Source of the DNA: Thiohalobacter sp.
GTDB taxonomy: Bacteria > Pseudomonadota > Gammaproteobacteria > DSM-19610
Reading direction: 5' to 3'
DNA length: 64,000 nt
Assembly: GCA_026984515.1 (NCBI GenBank)
Contig: JALSRZ010000006.1
Span: forward strand, 33,372-97,371
How positions within the stretch are numbered: the first letter of the stretch is position 1; every line of letters starts with the position of its first letter. Below are positions 10,371 through 22,176 of the stretch, piece after piece. The notes under the pieces are model-generated. The model was not told the DNA's origin. It worked only from the letters and a program-made list of their open reading frames with translations, and did not search any database. A program made the position numbers and the translations under genes.

Positions 10371-10566
10371 GGTCGGTCTGTTTGCTGGTGTTGGCAGAAC
10401 TGGTCGGGCCAGGAAGATCCCTGACCAGCTGCGTCCTATTCCATTAGTTTAATCTCAAGTAGTTGAATTAACGACACAAACAGAAAAGCCGCTGCGCCGG
10501 TAGCAGGATAGAGCATACCACTGTGCAACAGCGCCCGCAAAAGTCCCGCAAATGAATCAAAACACA

Positions 10567-10601
10567 GTAGATCAGCCGTCGATAGAGTACGGCTAATCTA
10601 C
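10567..10601 (-). terminator. Terminator-like hairpin downstream of tRNA-Pro
   Basis: 13-bp arms (GTAGATTAGCCGT / ACGGCTGATCTAC, one G-U wobble) followed on the minus strand by a T-rich TGTGTTTTGAT tract. Confidence 0.55.
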
Positions 10602-10619
10602 TATATAAAAAGATAAGTA

Positions 10620-10696
<77 letters not shown>

Positions 10697-10824
10697 AAAG
10701 AGCCGCGTATCATACCGTATTGACGTATACGGTAACAGCGGTGAATGGCACGCCCGGCTGAATAGCGGACGGGGTCTGATTACCCGTCACTGCGCGTATC
10801 CCCAGGATGAATTAGTCCGACACA

Positions 10825-10851
10825 TGGATTCCCGCTTGCGCCGGAATGACG
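10825..10851. repeat. Half-copy of the dispersed 27-bp repeat TGGATTCC(C/G)GC..CGCCGGAATGACG
   Basis: Three mismatches to the right arm of the palindrome at 15045-15071. Confidence 0.6.
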
Positions 10852-10879
10852 ATCAGGGACGGGGTGACCCCGGCCGGGG

Positions 10880-11236
10880 TCAGCGTTTGAGAATCTGCAG
10901 CAACTCTTCCAGCTCGACGCGCATCTGCCGCACGATCTGCTGGCGCTGGCTGACGTCTTCTTTCGCTTCTTCCCCGGACAGCCGCTGGCGCGCACCGCCG
11001 ATGGTAAACCCCTGCTCGTACAGCAAACTGCGGATCTGACGAATCATGATCACGTCGTGTCGCTGGTAATAGCGTCGATTACCACGTCGCTTGACGGGTT
11101 TCAGTTGCGGAAATTCCTGTTCCCAGTAGCGCAGCACGTGCGGCTTTACGCCGCACAGCTCGGATACTTCACCGATGGTGAAATAACGTTTGCCAGGGAT
11201 CGCGGGTAATTCGTTGTTATTGCTGGCTTCCAGCAT
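10880..11236 (-). CDS. MerR family transcriptional regulator (ihfA-downstream type)
   Basis: [47 protein letters not shown]; overlaps the ihfA 3' end. Confidence 0.9.
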   Translation of the reverse strand: MLEASNNNELPAIPGKRYFTIGEVSELCGVKPHVLRYWEQEFPQLKPVKRRGNRRYYQRHDVIMIRQIRSLLYEQGFTIGGARQRLSGEEAKEDVSQRQQIVRQMRVELEELLQILKR

Positions 11237-11516
11237 AGGCCTCTACGCGTGCTTTGAGTTTCTGACCAGGTCGGAAGGTCACTACCCGGCGGGCGGAAAT
11301 CGGAATTTCCTCACCCGTCTTGGGATTGCGTCCCGGTCGTTGATTCTTGTCGCGCAGATCGAAATTCCCGAACCCGGACAACTTCACCTGCTGGCCATCT
11401 TCCAGCGCCTGCCGGATCTTCTCGAAGAACATCTCGACCAGCTCCTTGGCCTCGCGTTTGTTGAGTCCCAGGTCTTCAAACAACTTTTCTGCCATGTCGG
11501 CTTTGGTCAGCGCCAT
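11217..11516 (-). CDS. ihfA: Integration host factor subunit alpha
   Basis: [88 protein letters not shown]. Confidence 0.97.
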   Translation of the reverse strand: MALTKADMAEKLFEDLGLNKREAKELVEMFFEKIRQALEDGQQVKLSGFGNFDLRDKNQRPGRNPKTGEEIPISARRVVTFRPGQKLKARVEAYAGSQQ

Positions 11517-11522
11517 GGTTCA

Positions 11523-13895
11523 TCACTCTCTCAATGTCGCAGCAAATTGTTTTTCCAGTTGAACGATAATTCCTGCTTCTACCGCGTCAACCTCGTCGTC
11601 AGTCAGTGTGCGCGAAGAATCCTGTAGAATCAAGCCAAAAGCGACGCTTTTTCGCCCCGATTCTATACCTTTGCCCTGATATACATCGAATACCAGTACA
11701 TCCCTGAGCATCGCTCCGGCCTGCCGGTGGATCGCGTCGCATAAAGCACCGGCCGGGATCTCCACATCCACTACTATAGCTAGGTCACGGCGGATCGCGG
11801 GAAATCTTGAGCGTTTTTCAAAGCTTGGCACCCGCCCTTTACGCAGTTCGTCCATATCGAGCTCAAACAGGCAGGTTTTACTGGGGATTCCGTGCTTACG
11901 GGCCAGCCCCGGGTGAATACATCCGAGCCAGCCAATTTGCGTTTCCCCGATCACAATCGCTGCCGTCTGTCCGGGGTGAAGTGCAGGATGCTTACCGGCC
12001 TGGAACTCCGCAGCATGGCCACCGATATCCAGCAACGCTTCGATATCGCCTTTAACATCAAAGAAATCAACCACCTGATTTTCCAGCCCCCATTGCTCCG
12101 GGTACCGGTCACCAACAACCGCACCGGAAAGCACATTAATTTGTTTTATTTCATTATCTTGCTGTATATACTTAAGGCCTGACTCGAATAATCGGATGCG
12201 ACTGTGCTGGCGCGCCAGGTTATGCCGGACCGCGCCCAGCAGCCCGGCCCACAGGCTGGTGCGCATCATGGACATCTCCGACGAAATCGGGTTAGCCAGC
12301 GGCACAGGGCGGCAGTCCGGCTCCAGGTCCTTCAGTAACTCTGCATCCACGAAACTGTAGGTGATCGCTTCCTGGTAACCGCGGTCCACCAGCAGGGCCT
12401 GCAAACGCGCCAGCGGGATCTCGGCTTCCGGCAGCGGCCGCATGGTGAGGTCGCCGTGATTGTTGGCGCTGGGAAGATTGTTGTAGCCGTACACGCGCCC
12501 GACCTCTTCGATCAGGTCGGCCTCGATGGCGAGATCAAAACGGTAGCTCGGCGGCGTCGCCAGCCAGCCTTCCCCGTCCGCCGTAACCGTTACCCCCAGG
12601 CGGGTGAGCATGTCTTCGACCTGCGCGTCCTCCGGCACAAAACCCAGCAATCGACGAATACGGTCGCGGCGTAAGCGGATAGCGGTTTTGACCGGCAGGT
12701 GCTGCGCGGCGGCCACTTCACAAACCGGCCCCGCCTGCCCGCCCAGCAGTTCGAGCAGCAATGCCGTTGCGCGTTCCATGGCGCGCCATTGCAGTTCCGG
12801 GTCGACACCGCGTTCGAAACGATAGGAGGAATCCGTGCTTAAACCGTAGTGCCGCGCGCGACCCGCGATCTTTTCCGGTGTAAAGAAGGCCACTTCCAGG
12901 AACAGGTTTTCGGTCGACGCGGAGATACCGGAGTCGATGCCCCCCATCACGCCGGCCAGTGCCAGCGCCCGTTCCTGGTCACAGATCAGCAGCGTCTGTG
13001 CATCAAGCTCGACCTCGCGTTCATCCAGCAGGGTCAGTTGCTCACCCGGCTGCGCATAGCGCACCACGATACCACCGGACAAACGGTCCAGGTCGAAGGC
13101 GTGCATGGGCTGGCCGAGTTCCAGCAGGACGTAGTTGGTGACATCCACCACCGGTCCCAGGCTGCGCAGGCCACCGCGGCGCAGCTTTTCCTGCATCCAC
13201 AGCGGGGTCCTGGCATCGGGGTTGATCCCGCGGATGACCCGTCCCAGGTAACGCGGGCAGGCGTCCGGCGCCTGCACATCGATCGGCAACTGCACCTCGA
13301 TGGTCGCTGCCACCGGCTCAAACGCCGGCGGAGTCAGGTCAGTGCGCGTCAGCGTGCCGACCTCGCGCGCAACGCCTTCCATGCCCAGGCAATCGCCACG
13401 GTTCGGCGTCAGGTCGATCTCGATGGTGCTGTCGTCGAGGGACAGGTAGTCGCGCAGGTCGCGTCCCACCGGTGCGTCGGCCGGCAGCTCCATGAGCCCT
13501 TCGTGCTCCTCACTCAGGCCCAGCTCGCGCGCGGAACACAGCATGCCGTGCGACGGGACGCCGCGCAGCTTTGCCTTCCTGATCTTCATGTCCCCCGGCA
13601 TGCGCCCGCCCACGGTAGCCAGCGGGGCCTTCATGCCGGCACGGACGTTGGGCGCGCCGCAGACAATCTGCAGCGGTTCGGTGTCACCGGTCGTGACCTG
13701 GCAGACGCGCAACTTGTCGGCATCGGGGTGCGCCTCTACCGACAGGACTTCGGCCACGATGACGCCGCTGAACGACTCGGCGGCAGGTTCCACCGCGTCC
13801 ACCTCCAGGCCGGCCATGGTCAGTTGCTCTGCAAGCTGCTGCGTGTCCAGTCCGGGGTTCACCCACGCTCGCAACCAGGCTTCACTGAATTTCAT
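11523..13895 (-). CDS. pheT: Phenylalanine--tRNA ligase beta subunit
   Basis: MKFSEAWLRAWVNPGLDTQQLAEQLTMAGLEVD; tRNA-binding, B3/B4, B5 and FDX-ACB regions; synteny pheS-pheT-ihfA. Confidence 0.97.
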   Translation of the reverse strand: MKFSEAWLRAWVNPGLDTQQLAEQLTMAGLEVDAVEPAAESFSGVIVAEVLSVEAHPDADKLRVCQVTTGDTEPLQIVCGAPNVRAGMKAPLATVGGRMPGDMKIRKAKLRGVPSHGMLCSARELGLSEEHEGLMELPADAPVGRDLRDYLSLDDSTIEIDLTPNRGDCLGMEGVAREVGTLTRTDLTPPAFEPVAATIEVQLPIDVQAPDACPRYLGRVIRGINPDARTPLWMQEKLRRGGLRSLGPVVDVTNYVLLELGQPMHAFDLDRLSGGIVVRYAQPGEQLTLLDEREVELDAQTLLICDQERALALAGVMGGIDSGISASTENLFLEVAFFTPEKIAGRARHYGLSTDSSYRFERGVDPELQWRAMERATALLLELLGGQAGPVCEVAAAQHLPVKTAIRLRRDRIRRLLGFVPEDAQVEDMLTRLGVTVTADGEGWLATPPSYRFDLAIEADLIEEVGRVYGYNNLPSANNHGDLTMRPLPEAEIPLARLQALLVDRGYQEAITYSFVDAELLKDLEPDCRPVPLANPISSEMSMMRTSLWAGLLGAVRHNLARQHSRIRLFESGLKYIQQDNEIKQINVLSGAVVGDRYPEQWGLENQVVDFFDVKGDIEALLDIGGHAAEFQAGKHPALHPGQTAAIVIGETQIGWLGCIHPGLARKHGIPSKTCLFELDMDELRKGRVPSFEKRSRFPAIRRDLAIVVDVEIPAGALCDAIHRQAGAMLRDVLVFDVYQGKGIESGRKSVAFGLILQDSSRTLTDDEVDAVEAGIIVQLEKQFAATLRE

Positions 13896-13908
13896 ACGCG
13901 GAACGCCC

Positions 13909-15071
<1,163 letters not shown>

Positions 15072-15163
15072 GTAGTAATTTCGGCTTAAGCAAGTGCCAT
15101 CGGGTGCCATCTGGAACAGGCCACGCTCTTCACTAAGGAAAAACCGTGGCCTGACCAATAAAA

Positions 15164-15523
15164 CTACGCGGCCAGGCTGGCTTTGGCCTGCTCCGCCAGG
15201 GCGCTGAACGCGGCCTTGTCGTGTACGGCCAGGTCGGCGAGCACCTTGCGATCGATCTCAATGTCCGCCTTGCCCAGGCCGTTGATGAAGCGGCTGTAGG
15301 ACAGGCCGTTTTCACGCGCGGCGGCATTGATGCGGGCGATCCACAGCGCGCGGAACTGGCGCTTGCGCTGACGGCGGTCACGGTAGGCGTACTGCCCGGC
15401 CTTGATGACGGCCTGTTTGGCGACCCGGTAGACCTTGCGACGGGCACCGTAGTAGCCCCTGGCCTTCTCCAGTACTTTCTTGTGGCGGGCGTGAGCCTGC
15501 ACTCCACGTTTTACTCTTGGCAT
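15164..15523 (-). CDS. rplT: 50S ribosomal protein L20
   Basis: [70 protein letters not shown]. Confidence 0.98.
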   Translation of the reverse strand: MPRVKRGVQAHARHKKVLEKARGYYGARRKVYRVAKQAVIKAGQYAYRDRRQRKRQFRALWIARINAAARENGLSYSRFINGLGKADIEIDRKVLADLAVHDKAAFSALAEQAKASLAA

Positions 15524-15544
15524 GGCTTTATCTCCTCACTCCAC

Positions 15545-15742
15545 TCAGATGTAGGGCAGCATACGCCGCACGGAACGATGATCGGCATCGTTGATCTGCT
15601 CGGGCATGCCGAGCTGACGCTTGCGCTTGCTGCTCTTCTTGGTGAGGATATGGCGGCGGTGCGATTGCCCGCGTTTAAAGCCACCACTGGCGGAACGACG
15701 GAACCGCTTGGCGGCACCGCGATTGGTTTTCATCTTTGGCAT
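15545..15742 (-). CDS. rpmI: 50S ribosomal protein L35
   Basis: [45 protein letters not shown]. Confidence 0.98.
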   Translation of the reverse strand: MPKMKTNRGAAKRFRRSASGGFKRGQSHRRHILTKKSSKRKRQLGMPEQINDADHRSVRRMLPYI

Positions 15743-15812
15743 AGTCTCTCTCCCGCTTCAACGTTCAGATAAGTCGCCCCCAGGTGCGGTGAGTACCCGG
15801 GACGACCGAAAC

Positions 15813-15896
15813 CGGGGACTGCTTAATCTGCGCTTAATCGGGGACAGATTTGAAATCTGTCCCCGATTAAGCAAAGCACCGATTAAACAGTCCCCG
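15813..15896. repeat. Nested inverted repeat with 41-bp palindromic core (15832-15872) containing GGGGACAGATTTGAAATCTGTCCCC
   Basis: Outer arms CGGGGACTGCTTAATC (15813-15828) and GATTAAACAGTCCCCG (15881-15896) pair with one mismatch; the core is shared with 18463-18491. Confidence 0.9.
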
Positions 15897-15903
15897 ATTA
15901 AAC

Positions 15904-16428
15904 CTACTTCTTTTTGGGCGCCAGCACCATGACCATCTGCCGGCCTTCCATCTTCGGGAACTGTTCTACCGTTCCCAGCTCGGCGAGGTCGCCCTCGACG
16001 CGCTTCAGTAAATCCCTGCCCAGTTCCTGGTGCGCCATTTCGCGGCCCCGGAAACGCAAGGTGACCTTGACCTTGTCGCCTTCGGTAAGGAACTTCGTCA
16101 GGTTCTTCAACTTGACGTTGTAGTCCCCGATATCCGTACCGGGCCGGAACTTGATTTCCTTGACCTGGATCTGCTTCTGCTTTTTACGCGAAGCCTGGCG
16201 TTTTTTCTGTTCCTCGAACCTGAACTTGCCATAATCCATCACCTTGCAGACCGGCGGCTCGGCTTGCGGCGAGATCTCGACCAGGTCGAGGTTCGCCTCG
16301 TCTGCGATCTTCTGGGCTTCCTCCAGCGGGATCACGCCAAGCTGTTCGCCCTCTGCGCCTACTACACGCACTTCCGTGGCTTCGATGTTATGGTTGAGCC
16401 GGTGTTTCAGTCTGTTTGCTGCAGCGAT
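15904..16428 (-). CDS. infC: Translation initiation factor IF-3, start codon AUC
   Basis: [38 protein letters not shown]..; frame opens upstream of the ORF-track start (GTG at 16371) to ATC at 16428, preceded by GGAG at 8-nt spacing, 2 nt after the thrS stop. Confidence 0.9.
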   Translation of the reverse strand: MAAANRLKHRLNHNIEATEVRVVGAEGEQLGVIPLEEAQKIADEANLDLVEISPQAEPPVCKVMDYGKFRFEEQKKRQASRKKQKQIQVKEIKFRPGTDIGDYNVKLKNLTKFLTEGDKVKVTLRFRGREMAHQELGRDLLKRVEGDLAELGTVEQFPKMEGRQMVMVLAPKKK

Positions 16429-16430
16429 GT

Positions 16431-18356
16431 TCAGGTCTCCAAAATAGTGCGGCCGCGGCTCGCGATTTCTGCGTTCAGCCCCTGTGACAGGGCTTGCAAG
16501 GACAGGCTACCCAGATCCTTGCCGCTGCGCGTGCGCACGGCCACGGTATCCGATTCCGCTTCCCGGTCGCCAACCACCAGCAAATACGGGACGCGTTGAA
16601 TTGTGTGCTCGCGGATTTTAAAGCCGATCTTCTCGTTTCTCAAGTCCGATTTGACCCTCACACCCTGATTTTTCAGGGTTTCTTCGACTTTTTTGGCATA
16701 TTCGGCCTGATTATCAGTGATATTGAGCACCACGGCCTGGATCGGCGCCAGCCACAACGGCAGGGAACCCGCGTAATGTTCGATCAAAATGCCGATGAAA
16801 CGCTCCAGTGATCCAAGGATGGCGCGGTGCAGCATCACCGGGACGTGCTTGCTGCCGTCCTCAGCGACGTAGGTCGCGCCCAGCCGCTCCGGCATGGAGA
16901 AATCGAGCTGGATGGTGCCCAGCTGCCAGACGCGTTCCAGGCAGTCCCTGAGCGAGAACTCGATCTTCGGGCCGTAGAAAGCCCCCTCGCCCGGCTGCAG
17001 TTCCCAGTCGAGCTTTTTGAGGTTCAGGGCTTCTTCCAGGGATTTTTCCGCCTTGTCCCAGAGATGATTGGCGCCGACGCGTTTTTCCGGCCGGGTGGAC
17101 AGCTTGATGATCACTTCCTCAAAACCGAAATCCCGATACACCTCGAACAACAGGTCGATGAACGCAGACACTTCGTCGAGGATCTGTTCCTCGGTGCAGA
17201 AAATATGCGCATCGTCCTGCACGAAGGCACGCACGCGCATCAGGCCGTGCAGCGTCCCGGACGGTTCGTTGCGGTGGCAGGAACCGAACTCGGCCAGCCG
17301 CAGCGGCAGGTCGCGGTAACTCTTCAGGCCCTGGTTGTAGATCTGGATGTGCGCCGGACAGTTCATGGGCTTGATGGCAAAGGTGTGGTGCTCGGACTCG
17401 GTCACGAACATATCGTCCTGGAACTTTTCCCAGTGCCCGGACTTTTCCCACAGGCTGCGGTCGATCACCGAAGGCGTGTGCACTTCCTGGTAACCGTGGT
17501 CGCGCAGCCTTGCGCGGATATAATCCTGCACCTGCAGGTACACCTGCCAGCCATTGTCGTGCCAGAACACCATACCCGGTGCTTCTTCCTGGGTATGAAA
17601 CAGGTTCATGACCTTGCCGAGCTTGCGGTGGTCGCGCTTCTCGGCTTCTTCCAGCCGGTGCAGGTAAGCCTTGAGCGCTTTTTTATCGCTCCAGGCGGTC
17701 CCGTAGATGCGCTGCAGCATTTCATTGCGTGAATCACCACGCCAGTAGGCGCCCGCCACTTTCATCAGCTTGAACGCCTTGATCTTGCCGGTCGAGGGTA
17801 CATGCGGTCCGCGACACAGGTCGATGAACTCACCCTGCTGGTACAGGGAAAGCTCCTGGTCCGCGGGAATGTCGCTGATGATCTCGGCCTTGTATTCCTC
17901 GCCCATGTCACGGAAGAAGGCAATGGCCTCGTCGCGTGGCATTACCTTGCGCGTGACCTCGAAATTCTGTTTGGCCAGTTCGGCCATTTTCTTTTCGATC
18001 TTTTCCAGGTCTTCGGGCGTAAATGCGCGCTGGTAGGCAAAGTCGTAGTAAAAACCGTTTTCGATCACCGGGCCGATGGTGACCTGCGCCTCCGGGAACA
18101 ACTCCTTGACCGCCTGCGCCAGCAAGTGGGCCGTGGAATGACGAATGACGTCCACACCCGCCTCGTCGCGCTCGGTGATGATGCTGAGTTCGGCATCCTG
18201 GTCGATGACATAGGAGGTATCGACCATTTTACCGTCGACACTGCCGGCCAGCGCCGCCTTCGCCAGGCCGGGGCCGATATCGGCAGCGACTTCGTGAACC
18301 GAAACGGGGTGATCGAAAGAACGCTGGCTACCGTCGGGGAGAGTGACTACAGGCAT
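16431..18356 (-). CDS. thrS: Threonine--tRNA ligase
   Basis: TGS domain [56 protein letters not shown]-like motif. Confidence 0.97.
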   Translation of the reverse strand: MPVVTLPDGSQRSFDHPVSVHEVAADIGPGLAKAALAGSVDGKMVDTSYVIDQDAELSIITERDEAGVDVIRHSTAHLLAQAVKELFPEAQVTIGPVIENGFYYDFAYQRAFTPEDLEKIEKKMAELAKQNFEVTRKVMPRDEAIAFFRDMGEEYKAEIISDIPADQELSLYQQGEFIDLCRGPHVPSTGKIKAFKLMKVAGAYWRGDSRNEMLQRIYGTAWSDKKALKAYLHRLEEAEKRDHRKLGKVMNLFHTQEEAPGMVFWHDNGWQVYLQVQDYIRARLRDHGYQEVHTPSVIDRSLWEKSGHWEKFQDDMFVTESEHHTFAIKPMNCPAHIQIYNQGLKSYRDLPLRLAEFGSCHRNEPSGTLHGLMRVRAFVQDDAHIFCTEEQILDEVSAFIDLLFEVYRDFGFEEVIIKLSTRPEKRVGANHLWDKAEKSLEEALNLKKLDWELQPGEGAFYGPKIEFSLRDCLERVWQLGTIQLDFSMPERLGATYVAEDGSKHVPVMLHRAILGSLERFIGILIEHYAGSLPLWLAPIQAVVLNITDNQAEYAKKVEETLKNQGVRVKSDLRNEKIGFKIREHTIQRVPYLLVVGDREAESDTVAVRTRSGKDLGSLSLQALSQGLNAEIASRGRTILET

Positions 18357-18420
18357 GTGTGCTTGCTCCAGTGGTGACCATTACGAGAGGCCACTTGAAA
18401 ATTTGAAGGGTGCTTACGCT

Positions 18421-18449
18421 GTCATTGCGAGCGCTGCGCTCACAATGAC
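18421..18449. repeat. Short inverted repeat GTCATTGCGAGCG-ctg-CGCTCACAATGAC
   Basis: 13-bp arms with one mismatch, intergenic between thrS and tRNA-Val. Confidence 0.7.
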
Positions 18450-18462
18450 CGTTGTAATAAAA

Positions 18463-18491
18463 ATGGGGACAGATTTCAAATCTGTCCCCAT
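18463..18491. repeat. Perfect palindrome ATGGGGACAGATTT-C-AAATCTGTCCCCAT
   Basis: 14-bp perfect arms; same 25-bp core as the element at 15832-15872, in opposite orientation judged by the central base. Confidence 0.92.
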
Positions 18492-18504
18492 AGCCTATCC
18501 AGTC

Positions 18505-18581
18505 TGGTAGGCGCGATTGGATTCGAACCAACGACCCCCACCATGTCAAGGTGGTGCTCTAACCAACTGAGCTACGCGCCT
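18505..18581 (-). tRNA. tRNA-Val (anticodon GAC), CCA encoded
   Basis: Minus strand AGGCGCGTAGCTCAGTTGGTTAGAGCACCACCTTGACATGGTGGGGGTCGTTGGTTCGAATCCAATCGCGCCTACCA. Confidence 0.95.
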
Positions 18582-18639
18582 GAAGAGCGCGTAAGATACC
18601 GGATAATTTCCCTGATGTCATCCCGGCGCCGGGAGTCCC

Positions 18640-20661
18640 TCAGGCGCTGTCCTCCATCAACCCCAGGTTACTCTCCTGGATATGCCGGATCTGGTCACGG
18701 ATCCGGGCCGCTTCCTCGAATTCCAGTTCCTGTGCATGCCGATGCATCTGTTTTTCCAGTTTTTTGACCTTTTTCGCCAGCATGGCCGGTGACAGCGAGG
18801 CATATTCCGTCACGTCCTCGGCCACTTTGGCAAAACGCCGGGCACCGCCGATACTGCCGGCATAGGCCCCCTCCATAATGTCCGCCACGGCCTTGCGGAT
18901 GGACTGCGGGGTGATGCCGTGTTCCTTGTTATGGGCCAGCTGGCGCTCGCGGCGCCGCTCGGTCTCGCCAATGGCCCGCTGCATGGAGCCGGTCACCTGG
19001 TCGGCGTAGAGGATCGCCTTGCCGTTGACGTTGCGTGCGGCGCGACCGATGGTCTGGATCAGCGAGCGCTCGGAGCGCAGGAAGCCCTCCTTGTCGGCAT
19101 CCAGGATCGCCACCAGCGAGACTTCCGGCATGTCCAGCCCCTCGCGCAGCAGGTTGATCCCTACCAGCACGTCGAACTCCCCCAGGCGCAGGTCGCGGAT
19201 GATCTCCACGCGCTCGACCGTATCCACATCCGAGTGCAGGTAGCGCACCCGCACCCCGTGTTCGGCCAGGTATTCGGTCAGGTCCTCCGCCATGCGCTTG
19301 GTCAGGGTGGTGACCAGTACGCGTTCTTCCACCGCCACACGCTTGTGGATTTCGGACAGCAGGTCATCCACCTGGGTGCCGGCCGGGCGTACCTCGAGTT
19401 CCGGGTCCACCAGCCCGGTGGGGCGCACCACCTGCTCCACCACCGCGCCGGCGTGCCCGGCTTCGTACGGTCCCGGGGTGGCGGACACAAAGATGGATTG
19501 ACCGATCACGCGTTCGTATTCATCGAAGCGTAACGGCCGGTTGTCCAGTGCCGAGGGCAGCCGGAAGCCGTATTCGACCAGGGTGGTCTTGCGCGAGCGG
19601 TCACCCTTGTACATGCCGCCGATCTGGGGAATGGTGACGTGCGATTCATCCACCACCACCAGCGCATCATCGGGCAGGTAATCCAGCAGTGTCGGCGGCG
19701 GCTCACCCGCCTTGCGGCCCGACAGGTAGCGGGAGTAGTTCTCGATACCGGAGCAGTAGCCCAGCTCGACCATCATCTCGATATCGAACCGGGTGCGCTG
19801 TTCGAGGCGCTGGGCCTCCACCAGCTTGTCCTCGTTGCGCAGCACTTCCAGGCGTTCCGCCAGCTCCGCCTTGATGAGATCGATGGAGTCCAGCAGGGTC
19901 TGGCGCGGCGTAACGTAGTGGCTTTTCGGGTACACCGTCAGGCGTGGCACGCGCCGCAGCACCTCACCGGTCAGCGGGTCGAAGTACGACAGGTTTTCGA
20001 TTTCATCGTCGAACAGTTCGATGCGCACTGCTTCGTACTCGGATTCCGCCGGGTGGATATCGATCACCTCGCCGTGCACCCGGTAGGTGGCGCGCGCCAG
20101 TTCGACATCGTTGCGCGTGTACTGCAGTTCCGCCAGCCGCCGCAGGATGGCGCGCTGGTCGATACGGTCGCCGCGCACCAGGTGCAATACCATACTTAAA
20201 TAGGAACGCGGATCCCCCAGGCCGTAGATGGCCGAGACCGAGGCCACCAGCACTGTATCGCGGCGTTCCAGCAGCGCCTTGGTGGCCGACAGGCGCATCT
20301 GTTCGATGTGCTCGTTGATCGAGGCATCCTTTTCAATAAAGGTATCCGACGACGGGACGTAGGCTTCCGGCTGGTAGTAATCGTAGTAGGAAACAAAATA
20401 CTCCACCGCGTTGTGCGGGAAGAACTCCTTCATCTCGCCGTACAGTTGGGCGGCGAGCGTCTTGTTGGGCGCCAGGATCAGGGTCGGGCGCTGCACCTGC
20501 TGAACCACATTGGCGATGGTGAAGGTCTTGCCGGAGCCGGTGACTCCCAGCAGCGTCTGGTGCGCCAGCCCGGATTCCAGCCCTTCGACCAGCTGCCGGA
20601 TCGCCTCCGGCTGGTCACCCGCCGGGGTCATGTCACAAACAAGGTTAAATTTATCGCTCAC
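18640..20661 (-). CDS. uvrB: Excinuclease ABC subunit B
   Basis: [73 protein letters not shown]. Confidence 0.98.
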   Translation of the reverse strand: MSDKFNLVCDMTPAGDQPEAIRQLVEGLESGLAHQTLLGVTGSGKTFTIANVVQQVQRPTLILAPNKTLAAQLYGEMKEFFPHNAVEYFVSYYDYYQPEAYVPSSDTFIEKDASINEHIEQMRLSATKALLERRDTVLVASVSAIYGLGDPRSYLSMVLHLVRGDRIDQRAILRRLAELQYTRNDVELARATYRVHGEVIDIHPAESEYEAVRIELFDDEIENLSYFDPLTGEVLRRVPRLTVYPKSHYVTPRQTLLDSIDLIKAELAERLEVLRNEDKLVEAQRLEQRTRFDIEMMVELGYCSGIENYSRYLSGRKAGEPPPTLLDYLPDDALVVVDESHVTIPQIGGMYKGDRSRKTTLVEYGFRLPSALDNRPLRFDEYERVIGQSIFVSATPGPYEAGHAGAVVEQVVRPTGLVDPELEVRPAGTQVDDLLSEIHKRVAVEERVLVTTLTKRMAEDLTEYLAEHGVRVRYLHSDVDTVERVEIIRDLRLGEFDVLVGINLLREGLDMPEVSLVAILDADKEGFLRSERSLIQTIGRAARNVNGKAILYADQVTGSMQRAIGETERRRERQLAHNKEHGITPQSIRKAVADIMEGAYAGSIGGARRFAKVAEDVTEYASLSPAMLAKKVKKLEKQMHRHAQELEFEEAARIRDQIRHIQESNLGLMEDSA

Positions 20662-20737
20662 AGGGTTTAAGTAATACGTCCGCTTTCAGTATCATGGGCC
20701 GGGCTGAGACGGCCATTCAATAACAAGGAACCCCGGC

Positions 20738-21928
20738 GTGAACGAAATCACCCTGTCGCAACGTGTACAGCGGGTCAAACCCTCCCCCACCCTCGCCGTG
20801 ACCGCCCGCGCAGCCGAACTGCGCGCCGCCGGCCAGGACATCATCGGCCTGGGCGCGGGCGAACCCGACTTCGATACGCCCGAACACATCAAGGAAGCCG
20901 CGATCCGGGCCCTGCGCCAGGGCGCCACACGCTACACGGCCGTAGACGGCACCGCGGAGCTCAAAAACGCTATTATAAACAAGTTCCGGCGCGATAACGG
21001 GCTCGATTACCAGCCCGACCAGGTGCTGGTCTCCTGCGGCGGCAAGCAGAGCTTCTACAACCTGGCACAGGCGCTGCTGAACCCGGGTGACGAAGTCATC
21101 ATTCCGGCGCCCTACTGGGTCTCCTACCCGGACATGGTGCGGCTGGCCGATGGCGAACCGGTCATCATCAAGGCCGGCCTGGAAACGCGCTTCAAGATCA
21201 CCCCCGACCAGCTGGAAGCCGCCATCACCCCGAAAACCCGCCTGTTCGTGCTCAACAGCCCGTCCAACCCGACCGGCGTCGCCTACACCCGGCAGGAACT
21301 GGAACAGCTGGCCGAGGTGCTGCTGCGCCACCCGCAGGTGCTGATCGCCACCGACGACATGTATGAACACATCCTCTGGACCGATGCACCGTTCGTCAAC
21401 ATCGTCAATGCCTGCGAAGCCCTCTACCCGCGCACCATGGTGCTGAACGGCGTCTCCAAGGCCTACGCCATGACCGGCTGGCGCATCGGTTACGCCGGCG
21501 GTCCCGGAATACTGGTCCAGGCCATGAAAAAGATACAGTCGCAGAGCACCTCCAACCCGGCCGCCGTCTCCCAGGCCGCAGCCCGGGAAGCGCTGGACGG
21601 CGACCAGGCCTGTATCACCCCCATGCTCAAGGCCTTCCGGGAGCGGCATGACTACGTACTACAGATGCTGAACACCTTCCCGGACGTACGCTGCACCGCC
21701 GCAGACGGCACCTTCTATTCCTTCCCGGATTTCAGCCAGGTGATCAACCGGCTGGACGGCATCAACGACGACGTGGAACTGGCCGAATATTTCCTGCAGA
21801 AGGCCGGGGTTGCACTGGTTCCCGGCTCCGCCTTCGGGGCACCCGGGTACCTGAGAATCTCGTTTGCCACCTCCATGGAAATCCTCGAAGACGCGCTGGG
21901 ACGCCTGAAAAAAGCCATCGGCGGCTAA
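20738..21928 (+). CDS. Pyridoxal-phosphate aspartate aminotransferase (class I, AspB type)
   Basis: ITLSQRVQRVKPSPTLAVTARAAELRAAGQDIIGLGAGEPDFDTP; NSPSNPTGVAYT; VSKAYAMTGWRIGYAGGP. Confidence 0.93.
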   Translation: MNEITLSQRVQRVKPSPTLAVTARAAELRAAGQDIIGLGAGEPDFDTPEHIKEAAIRALRQGATRYTAVDGTAELKNAIINKFRRDNGLDYQPDQVLVSCGGKQSFYNLAQALLNPGDEVIIPAPYWVSYPDMVRLADGEPVIIKAGLETRFKITPDQLEAAITPKTRLFVLNSPSNPTGVAYTRQELEQLAEVLLRHPQVLIATDDMYEHILWTDAPFVNIVNACEALYPRTMVLNGVSKAYAMTGWRIGYAGGPGILVQAMKKIQSQSTSNPAAVSQAAAREALDGDQACITPMLKAFRERHDYVLQMLNTFPDVRCTAADGTFYSFPDFSQVINRLDGINDDVELAEYFLQKAGVALVPGSAFGAPGYLRISFATSMEILEDALGRLKKAIGG

Positions 21929-22001
21929 GCCGACCAGCCCGGCGATTTGTTGACCGGATTGGGCGAGTTCCGTATTATCCCTCCCCTTCGCGAAATGCGA
22001 T

Positions 22002-22077
22002 TCCCCGGTAGCTCAGTCGGTAGAGCGGGTGACTGTTAATCACTAGGTCGGCAGTTCGAGCCTGTCCCGGGGAGCCA
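22002..22077 (+). tRNA. tRNA-Asn (anticodon GTT), CCA encoded
   Basis: TCCCCGGTAGCTCAGTCGGTAGAGCGGGTGACTGTTAATCACTAGGTCGGCAGTTCGAGCCTGTCCCGGGGAGCCA. Confidence 0.96.
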
Positions 22078-22086
22078 AACAAGACG

Positions 22087-22117
22087 AAGGCCGATATTCC
22101 CCATATCGGCCTTTTTT
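22087..22117 (+). terminator. Rho-independent terminator after tRNA-Asn
   Basis: AAGGCCGATAT-tccc-catATCGGCCTTTTTT: GC-rich hairpin followed by T run. Confidence 0.85.
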
Positions 22118-22176
22118 GTGCCCGGTCGGGGGGCAGGCGCGCCGGGATATCGGGGCAACTCATGTGGATTTAATGA

